A model generated the notes under the pieces. It saw only the letters and a program-made list of their open reading frames with translations, was not told where the DNA came from and made no database searches. Shown in pieces: positions 56,013 to 64,000 of a stretch of DNA of 64,000 nucleotides; the first letter of the stretch is position 1; each line of letters opens with the position of its first letter. The stretch is from Forficula auricularia (taxonomy: Eukaryota > Arthropoda > Insecta > Dermaptera > Forficulidae). The stretch lies in NCBI GenBank assembly GCA_024734495.1, contig JALMQS010000326.1:186001-250000 (forward strand), in the 5' to 3' direction. A program made the translations under genes and the position numbers.

Positions 56013-58748
56013 CAACTAAAAATTTGAAAAAGGTTTTGATTCCAGCCGGCATCTTCAGTCTATGTATGAAATATTTTAATATAATAGTGTTTGAATTAAG
56101 CTTTTATTAAACTGAAGGAAAGTCTTTCAAAATAATAAATGACCCAATAAAAATTAATCTATGCACAACGTACCTACTGTAGGTACTTATTAACTATCTC
56201 GGTTGATAAACGCTTAGATAAATTAGATCTATTAATGAAATCTTATAAAGAGGCAGCACAGAATAATGAAACACTATTCCGAATAAAAAACTTAAGAATA
56301 TCTTTTCCACCTTTTTTGTAAGCCATATTTCAGAAGATATTTTTTCTTCTTAAGGGTTCAAAGGGGCATTAAGGAGAGCTGAATTTATATTTACCAGCCC
56401 CGTTTACAAGAAAATAATTTCAATATATTAGATATATTATTTTTAAACTTTAGTGGAAATGAATATATTCTGACTGGACGACACTGAAAACCATAAATTA
56501 ACGATTAAATAACCTTTGAAGATGTTCATGTTTAATACATTATATTTTATCTCTTTATTGTGTGGTTTAATTTTATTCTACCATCATTAAGCGAATTTCT
56601 TATGTTATTTAAACAGAAAATAAAACACAAACAATAAACCATCGGTTATCTTAACTTAGATGAACAGGTATATGTCCAACAAATATTAATTGAAATGATA
56701 AATATGAAATATGATGTAATAAAACAAAACTTCTCCTGTGGGAAGTAGAAAGGAAGACAAGGAACTTATCTTACAAATAAAACTTTTTTTTTCATTTTAT
56801 ATATATAGTCTGATTTATTTGTCATTTCTCACAGGTTAACTTTGTTTACAAGACATTAGTAAAGTTATTTTAAGTAATTTTTCCCAAGTACCAAGTAAAG
56901 TAAAAATTAAAATCATTTAGATTAAAAATGAAATTTTTTAACTTTATATAATATTTTTTTACTTTCTTTAGGACATGTTTAATGATGCAAATTGCTAGTC
57001 AGTCAGTCTATATTACAATACTTGGGAAAAATGATCAGATTCTGTTTTTTGATACAATTATGGATTTTCACATAATAATCTTTGTTTACAATTCAGTGGT
57101 TCTCAAATAGAATATTTTTGGCGATTTTCGTGATTCCTTGATAAAGAAAACTTAACTAATCATCTGCCCCGAGTAACATATATTTGATTTCAAATATTTT
57201 TCTTGCATTTTCCATTCAAAGAATACTTAATAATACTTGATCTATGTCATAAAAATATCGAATCATTTCTTTTAGATATTTAATCATGCTAATTAATTTG
57301 AAAAATTATCCGAATTTTGATAATTTTATCCTGTTATCTAGACCAATACACATGGTTTTGAACACATTATATATAAAACACATATGACACTTGAAAGGAT
57401 TTTTTTACATTAGTTTTTACAATTATCTATTACAGTTAATTAATAATGAATGACGAAGACATTAGTTTTTCGATATTTTATTATTAACAAAGAAATTACA
57501 TCCAAAAATATTACTTCTAGTTTTGCACAAGAGCTTAGTATGTATGTATGTATGTATTCATTATTTTTTTCTTAATAGATTTTTTAATGAAATTGAAAAT
57601 CTAAAAACCAATCAATTCATCAGATTTGAAAAGATAACATTTAAGCGAAAGAATTTTCAATATTGTCTGGAAAGTCTGGGATTAACGTAAATTTGATTTG
57701 AGAATCACTGAGAATTCGAATCAATCGTATGAATTTCTTTGTCTACCGCGCTCTCTCCCTCTCTCTCTAACTAATTCTCTCATTCTTTAATTTATATTTT
57801 ATTTTATACATATATAAATCAGTCTAAGCCATCATCATATATCTTTTAAAATATAATTGAAAATGTGTATTGTGAATAGTTTTGAGTGGAAGTTTATGAT
57901 TTTCACATGACGAGGAGCTTTTTATTAGAAATATTGTCTCCCTGTCGAAAAATAGTTAAAACATAAAAATATAGAAAAAGAAAATAAATAAAAAACTTTC
58001 CCCAAAAATATTTTTATCTTTCTTTTCTTTATACTGTATTTATTTTTATTTATTTTTTTCAATTTTATATATTTATTTATCGTTCAATAAATAGATTAAG
58101 AAAAATAAATCCCTCGTAAACGGACTCTGCTTAATAAAAAGCATCTGTCATCTCTATAAGCTTATGATTCTATAAGTCTATAAATATTTACAGATTAGTT
58201 GAGAAATCAAGTAAACGTGAAGTTTTTCTTTTATATATTATTATTAGTTCAAAATGAAGGATGAAACTCAATAAAAAGTACCACTGATATATAAAAAAAA
58301 AATCAATATTGATATTAGTGAAGGAATGAGTTAATTCAATTTTTCTTGAACGAAACGAAAGTAAGAAAAGGAGGGCTGTTAAAGGGACGAGTTCAAAATA
58401 AAATACCTCGAATGTGGAGAGAAATGTTGATTTTTTTTACATTTTTCATAATGATAACAACAATTTTAGGGTGGGAAGGACAAAGGAACCAATAAAAAAA
58501 TCAATGATGTAAATAAAATAATAGTCAAATCGGACATTTATTTATTAAGGTCTTTTGAAGCGTTGTTAGATTTACCAAAAACTACTCAATCCATTGCACT
58601 TCAATACTTCTTGATTAGCTTTATCTATCAAAAATACGAAGAAGAATACTCAATCATCTCCAAGAAATTTATGATTACATGATTCGGTAAGTTATTACAA
58701 AAGAACTCTTAAAACAAATAACATTTGAATAAATGAAAATCAATTAAG
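56013..58748. other. AT-rich DNA, no gene seen
   Basis: A (TATG)n run lies at 57538-57556 and a CT-rich tract at 57750-57785. No coding signal. Confidence 0.5.
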
Positions 58749-59357
58749 CAGGGGTGCCCACGAAGAGGGGAGCGGGGGGGGGGGGGGGGCTAAGACAAAG
58801 AATTTACATTTCTGGAGGGGGGAGGTTGAAAATTGTTGCATTTTAATTTTATATGCTAAAAATCAAAGAGGTCAAGTCTTATAACTTCAACAAAAGGTAA
58901 TAAAAATCTCTTCTAATTTTTTAGAAAGTAATAAAATGGGGTGGAGGGGGTACTTTTAATGAATTTGTGAGGGCGGTTACTTTTCATGAAATTGGGGGGT
59001 TACTTTGGGTGCCGTCTATAAATTATGTCAACAGTAAGTGGAGAGAGGTCCTGTGAAAAAATGTGACATGGGGCCCGGGGATCTTAAAAATTATGATGTC
59101 ACAAAAGTCAAATTAAAATTTTTTTTTAATTTTTAGATTTAATGTTATTATTATTTCAACCTGAAAAGGTTGGTAAAACAATTTTTTTTTCAATTATTAA
59201 ATTATTGGGTATAAAAGTGATTGTGTGACGTCACAATACAGGGAGGGCTCAATGAAAACGTGTCAGAATCTTGAAATCCGTGTGACTTAACTTATGGAAG
59301 GCCCCTTTTCATCAAACTGGGGGGAGGGTGAGACTTGAAGCTTAGGTGGCACCCCTG
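58749..59357. mobile_element. hAT-like MITE, CAGGGGTGCC family
   Basis: It starts CAGGGGTGCCCAC and ends GTGGCACCCCTG, near-complements; 609 bp. Flanks caattaag and aaataagt do not form a clean duplication. A G16 run lies at 58774-58789 and further G-rich stretches follow. A fragment of the same family is at 8791. Confidence 0.7.
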
Positions 59358-62300
59358 AAATAAGTCTATCATAAAATTATCTAATTAAATTTTTAATTCA
59401 TTATAAATTATAAGATATATTTTATGAATTGATTATTTGAATTAATTTTGTCATTTTTGGAAATTGATGGGGTTATTTTTCTTTGCTTTAGATTGTAGTG
59501 ATATATTTGAGATATATTTGGTTATTAATAAAGAAAAAAAATCGATCTATTTATTCTATATATATCATTGGTTTTTTAGTTCGAAAAAAATTTCCAACAA
59601 TTAACTAGACACTTAAAGCTTCAATATATAAAAGAATATTAATTAAAAATGGTATTACACTAAATATAAACAGATATAAATTAAAATTAAGTAATGAAAA
59701 AGTTATTTAATGGATTAAGTTTAAGTAATTTTAAGTTTGTTTAGGATCGTGCATTTAATATGGAAAACAAAGTTTCCCTTTATTCCAATACATTACATTT
59801 TCTACTAATTTTATTAATAAAAAAAATAAGAAAATCTTCAAAATTGTAGATATATTTTAAGGATCAATTTAAAATATTTTTTTTTTTTGCGATTGATGTA
59901 TGAGAAGAATTTGAGATTAAAAATGGTTTTAAGATTGTTTTTGAAACAAAATGACCCCTTGAACAGCTTTGCCTCTTGTTACCTTCGTTTGCCCTTTGAC
60001 TACCGGACAACTTGTAATCAAAGGGCAGATGATCGAGAGAATGTCTAGTCTATCGTAAGGAAGCAACAATGTGCATTTCAACAATATGCAATACAGTGAA
60101 TTGCCCTTGGCAATTAACAAATTCATAAATACTAATGAATTTGCCAATATGCATTTTTGAGGCGATTCTAATCTGACCAAATAAGTAAATTTAATAAATA
60201 AATTAGATTACTAATCTTTGATTAAGAATCATATAAAATTTGATGCAATTTAAATTTACAAATAAATTTCTTGTATTAAATTTTATATAGATCTTAGTCT
60301 AACATCAATCAATTATATATTCTTTAGTACTTTTGTTTTAAATCCTTTCATTAATAATATTATGTTAATTGTACCTTGCTAATGTGTTAAAAGAAATTCG
60401 ATGTTTTCAGAATTCGGTTGTGATCAATATTTTAATTTTCTCTATTTCCAGTGATTTAAAAAATTTTATTTCAGACGCATTTATATCAGAAATTCAAAGA
60501 ATCGGATAACGAAACAAGCTGAATTCAAGATCAAATTAGAATGATTTTTGTAGATGATAAAAAAATATTATAGCTTCTTAATCATAATTTTAGTTGTTGA
60601 TCTACTATTCTTCAAATTCCGCTTTTAGGTTTGTTTAATAAAATTATACTTAAATAGAAATAGGAAATAAATATCGTGAAGATAGATAATTTCAGGAACC
60701 TCGTCCGCAATCAATCTGCTTTTTTGATTTACTTAGTTTTAATACCAATGCAATTCAATTCAGTTTATTTTGAATTATTTTAATTGAATAAAAAAAACTC
60801 ATTAATGATTTTTTGTTGGTTAATTCCTTTTCTATTATCATTTTTTTTAATTATCTTTGAGTAAGAAACATAAAGAGATTAAAGCAAATGAATTTCCAAG
60901 TATAAGACACAATGGATTTTCACCTGAGAAAATTTCAATAACTAAACATTTGTCAGAAGAGAGAGAAAAAATAACCAAGGAATTCAATGAAATAAAAGTT
61001 ATAGCGTTTTCTGTTGGACATCAGAGCAGCACTGAACGAGGGTTGTGACGTCATCCTTTCTTTAGTTCAAAATAATTTTTATTTAAAACGCTATTCCACT
61101 CGTTCGGCTTTGCCGATCAGTTTGTAGTGTTTCCAATTAGTCGGGTGATTCTCAATGGGAACGAACATCTCTTGACATTCAGGATCAAATTTTTAACCCA
61201 AAGGTCAATATGCTTGCCTCTAGACCAAGAGCATGCATAATTATCGGGTTGCCAAAATTAAAATCCCTACACGGTTTTAGAAGAAGTCTTCACAGTAGAA
61301 GTTAATGCAGTTCCAATGATTTATTTATGGGTTAATTACTCAGCAGAACAGATGTGTTAAATTTAGTTTAATGGAGTTTTCTAAATGTTTTTTTCGAATA
61401 TCTAGCAGTGAGTTGAATACCTCTTTCAAATGATTGGACCAGATTGGAGCAAATTTCGACTAGCCATTTCACCCAAAGTTCGTCTTTAGATATAATATAT
61501 ATAGCAACAATCTCAAATAAAATTTATGAGCAAAATTCTATTCTTCGTCTTTCTCTGATCCGGAAGGTCTTACAGTAGTAGTTGCCGTTCAACATATCAA
61601 ATCAAGCGACTTCAAGGCATTTAACCGTACAAGCAAATATGCACTAACCCAACTGAAAACGCTTTTAGCTTATGATGTAATTATGCATTCTGTTCGTTTT
61701 TCTGTTTCCGAATTCAATATTACCGTTTGAAATAATTTTAGTTAATCAAATTCCATGTTTTCATCTGTCCACGTGGATAGATTTTTATTTCAAGTTTTAA
61801 TTCTATTCAATAAAAGGGAAAACTTTGTGTTTTTTTTTGTTTTACTAAAATAATTCCCATTTTTTTTTCTTCATTTCTAAAAATAATTTCAAGTCACGTG
61901 TTTTAAACTTTTTAAAATTAAATCGTCCAGAATAAAAAATGGCAATGGAAGGTATTTTTTAAATCGATTAAAAATGCCAAGTGAAATAAAAATGTAAAGT
62001 ACATTATTTAATTCATTCTTGCACAAAATATTTGAGGTTTTTTGCATTTTATATAAATAAATTTGAATTTATTATATTTTATATTACAATAATTTTAAAT
62101 ATATTTTTTCTTTCATTAATAATTTGAGAATAATAAAATAAATTACTAATATTGAAAAATAGACTTTCTGTTTGTATATATTGATTAATTAATAAATAAT
62201 AAGAAATATCCTTAATTGTTTTGGTGTGAAATACATTAAATATTTATAAACATATTCAAATTATTTTCGCTCATGATATCTTAAGAGTTATTTAATTTCA

Positions 62301-63049
62301 TTGAATTTAATGAATTTTTAAAGATTCGTTATAAGTTTTTAATTTATTATCTCTTAATTTTCATTATCTGTATTCTAGTATTTTTTATATATATATTAGA
62401 TTATATTTAAATAAATACAATGTAATATATGTATAAGAAATAAATACAAATAATTTTTTTATGAACAATATATTTGAGTATAAAACTTTTCGGAAAAATT
62501 TTAAGCCAATAAATAGGGATATAATAATTTTTGAAAAGTTTTAAATTTCAAAAAATGTTATATTTCAAGAGGTTTAAAATTCTTTTGATTAATTTTCCCG
62601 AAAAGTTTCATAGTGAAATAGAGATTTTACTGATGTTGTTTTATAATAATAATAAAAATATATATTTGTTATAATCAGGAACATATTGTTGCAATTTATA
62701 ATATAGGTATATATAAACTTTTAAATAAATATGTATACTAGATTAATCAAATGATACAGACAGGAGATAATTTGCCAGAATAATAGTATTCGATCGATAA
62801 TGTAATTCTGATGAGAACAAATGGGAATTGACCTTTAAATTATATTTTTGGAAAAATAATTGTGAATTCTATTTGTTTATATTATGAATAAAAGTTTCAG
62901 CGATTCCAAATAAAATTAATCAAATATATATTATCTAATTAAATTCGGATATTCCGAAACTTTTTTTTTTAATAATTAAAAGTGGATTTGATGGAGCAGA
63001 TCAGGAATATTCGGTGTATATATTACCAAAAGAAAAATTGGTTTAGAGA
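59358..63049. other. AT-rich DNA, no gene called
   Basis: 59929-60180 is less AT-rich and open on the minus strand but lacks firm domain or splice support. 60857-61048 encodes an unrecognised charged frame. 61185-61245 read in reverse has tRNA-like boxes (TGGTCTAGAGG and a GGGTT...GATCC pair). The remainder is featureless. Confidence 0.4.
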
Positions 63050-63263
63050 GGAGATCAACGACCGAGATTCGATTGACGTGTAAGGTCACCTCGGGAAAAA
63101 GGTCTTGTCCAGTTGAGGTTGAGTCGGGATTGAGTGAGAGCTTCGGGGGTTACCCTAAGCGACGACCGCAGCGACCGGTTCTTTGGCGTAGCGTCGCCGC
63201 CAGGCCTCTCCGGCGACGTAGCTCCGCCGCCTCTTCGTCGGCTGCTGCGGTGGCTGCTCTGGC
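63050..63263. other. GC- and CpG-rich block beside neuropeptide exon
   Basis: About 210 bp with many CG dinucleotides (gcgtcgccgcc, ccggcgacg, ctccgccgcc) in a 30 percent G+C setting. It follows the stop codon of the minus-strand exon, so it is probably 3' UTR or a regulatory block. Open frames on the plus strand here are by-products of base composition. Confidence 0.5.
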
Positions 63264-63429
63264 CTATTTGCCCCATTTCTGGAACAACCCCATTCTCTGG
63301 CACCGACAATTTGTGCCCCACAGATTGCAACGGCAAGAGCTGTTGTAGCAGCAATCCCTCGGTCTGTGGTCACAATTGCCCCCGCGGCGAATACACGACC
63401 GTCGATTTAGATGAATAAGAGATGCTCGT
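63264..63429 (-). CDS. Agatoxin-like neuropeptide, last coding exon
   Basis: A 3' splice site (polypyrimidine tract then TTACAG, AG at 63430-63431) opens an exon that encodes, after one carried-over base, ten residues ending in a dibasic LNRR processing site, then a 44-residue cysteine-knot peptide and a TAG stop at 63264-63266. Cysteine spacing is C-x6-C-x6-CC-x4-C-x-C-x6-C-x-C, with an NLWGTNC segment between cysteines 6 and 7. The C terminus ends WGK-stop, suiting removal of Lys and amidation at Trp. This is the layout of agatoxin-like peptides, neuroendocrine peptides of insects and crustaceans named for their likeness to a spider peptide; it is probably a hormone, not a venom. The signal peptide and propeptide must lie on earlier exons at higher coordinates, probably beyond 64000. 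Confidence 0.85.
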
Positions 63430-63452
63430 CTGTAACACAAGAAAAAATTAAA
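63429..63452 (-). promoter_or_regulatory. 3' splice acceptor of neuropeptide exon
   Basis: On the minus strand tttttcttgtgttACAG precedes the exon: a pyrimidine-rich tract and CAG. It decides the exon start at 63429 and makes upstream in-frame codons intronic. Confidence 0.75.
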
Positions 63453-63792
63453 TATATTCAATTATCTTAATTTTATCTTCTCTTTCTTACTTAATATTTA
63501 GAACCAGGTGAGAGACAGGTTGGTCGAATGGACAAGGAGGGGAGGGTCCAGGTGCACCCGTGGGGCCCGGACCCGACCGTGATATTTTTTTATGGGGGTA
63601 GAAAAAAACTTTGAAAAATATTTGTTAGCTGTAAAAAATCTTATTATATTAAAGGAGCGATTCTTGTATATATATCTTATTATATTAAACGAGCAATTCT
63701 TGTATATATATCAAAGAAAAATTATTTATTGATTGTTTAACAAATATTAAAAAGTACAAATCTTTTAAAAATAATCAAGGACACGTTTATTC
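63453..63792. other. Probable intron of neuropeptide gene
   Basis: It holds a GC-rich patch at 63510-63585 (ggttggtcgaatggacaagg ... ggggcccggacccgacc) of unknown origin and a short tandem duplication (tcttgtatatatatc with cttattatattaaa, about 63640-63715). No exon seen. Confidence 0.45.
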
Positions 63793-63832
63793 GAAACCAA
63801 ACGTTTCGGGAGAATTTCTCTCTTTTTCAATG
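63793..63832 (-). ncRNA. Hammerhead-like motif, diverged
   Basis: ACCA-TTGAAAA-A-GAGAG-aaatt-CTCCC-GAAA-CGTT-TGGT. Stem I (ACCA/TGGT) pairs 4 bp and GAAA and GTT are kept, but C3 is T, G8 is A and stem II is partly mismatched. Confidence 0.4.
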
Positions 63833-63914
63833 GTAGATTTTTGGAAAAAAGAAATAAGAAAAAAAAAGATGCTTCCTCTAAATTTTAGAAAACAACACTA
63901 AGATATTAAATATT

Positions 63915-64000
63915 TCTTTTATTTCTTTTTTTTGCTTTTCGGCCTTTCTACCCATAAGCCAATTTACGATACTAATTACTTTCTTAAAATATTAAATATT
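63915..64000 (-). mobile_element. SINE S1 tail, continues past window
   Basis: Reversed, it reads attagtatcgtaaattggct, tatgggtagaaaggccgaaa and agcaaaaaaaa, matching the 3' body and tail of the SINE at 26631. The head with A and B boxes would be beyond 64000. Confidence 0.75.

Noticed and set aside
59929..60180. Minus-strand 83-codon frame with a CPxxxxCPVVKGQT-like segment, faintly like an ML/NPC2 domain
   Set aside because: The match is a few residues, no flanking splice sites of quality were seen and the rest does not fit the domain.
63073..63418. Two plus-strand frames of over 90 codons opposite the neuropeptide exon
   Set aside because: GC-rich composition opens several frames at once. 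The minus-strand frame has a splice site, a cysteine framework and a processing site; the plus frames have none.
63264..63429. Reading the cysteine-knot exon as a venom toxin
   Set aside because: The exon architecture, amidation-type ending and wide occurrence of this family in arthropods fit a neuroendocrine peptide better; nothing in the window suggests venom use.
1..64000. CRISPR array, prokaryotic operons or rRNA genes
   Set aside because: No regularly spaced short repeats with unique spacers, no operon-like genes and no rRNA sequence seen.

Overview
The window is about 70 percent A+T, lacks operons or long open reading frames, and is filled with decayed transposons, SINEs, minisatellites and inverted repeats. 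That is an animal nuclear genome. The one gene fragment I recognise well, an agatoxin-like neuropeptide exon at the right end, together with RTE- and Jockey/CR1-type LINE remains, hAT MITEs and tRNA-derived SINEs, points to an arthropod. I cannot name the species. No intact transposase, reverse transcriptase or cellular gene longer than one exon is visible.

Layout. 0-9 kb: hAT-type non-autonomous elements (the one at 5015-5868 has a perfect 8-bp target duplication), a 1.67-kb element with CCCAGATAGCAA termini carrying a spliced-looking gene fragment, and a dispersed 1-kb repeat (R1). 9-16 kb: a candidate exon, a 119-bp satellite, an integrase fossil of the KRAB-A-domain-containing-protein-2-like type, and a 2.6-kb array of a 10-bp unit. 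16-24 kb: a LINE RT scrap, 3'-UTR-like repeats, a candidate coding exon (18381) and a dead RTE LINE (18.8-22.2 kb). 24-31 kb: R1, a hAT element with a SINE nested in it, a candidate exon, another SINE and a hAT element. 31-39 kb: a Jockey/CR1-type LINE with two internal deletions, a tRNA-Val-like sequence, a second minisatellite and an antisense LINE end. 39-55 kb: SINE, hAT and pogo-like pieces and a cluster of small inverted-repeat elements carrying hammerhead-ribozyme-like motifs. 55-63 kb: mostly featureless AT-rich DNA with two more hAT elements. 63-64 kb: the neuropeptide exon on the minus strand, then another ribozyme-like motif and a SINE tail.

The most interesting system is the hammerhead-like set. 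At least ten sites share a CTGANGA-type box, one extra base, a 4-6-bp hairpin, GAAA, a short self-complementary ACGT or ACTATAGT and an NUH-type triplet (GTC or GTT), and the better copies also have complementary flanks that would form stem I. They sit in short inverted or head-to-head units that look like Penelope-type pseudo-LTRs or animal retrozymes. No Penelope reverse transcriptase is present, so the units are presumably non-autonomous. Each copy has the same one-base departure from the textbook core, so activity is uncertain.
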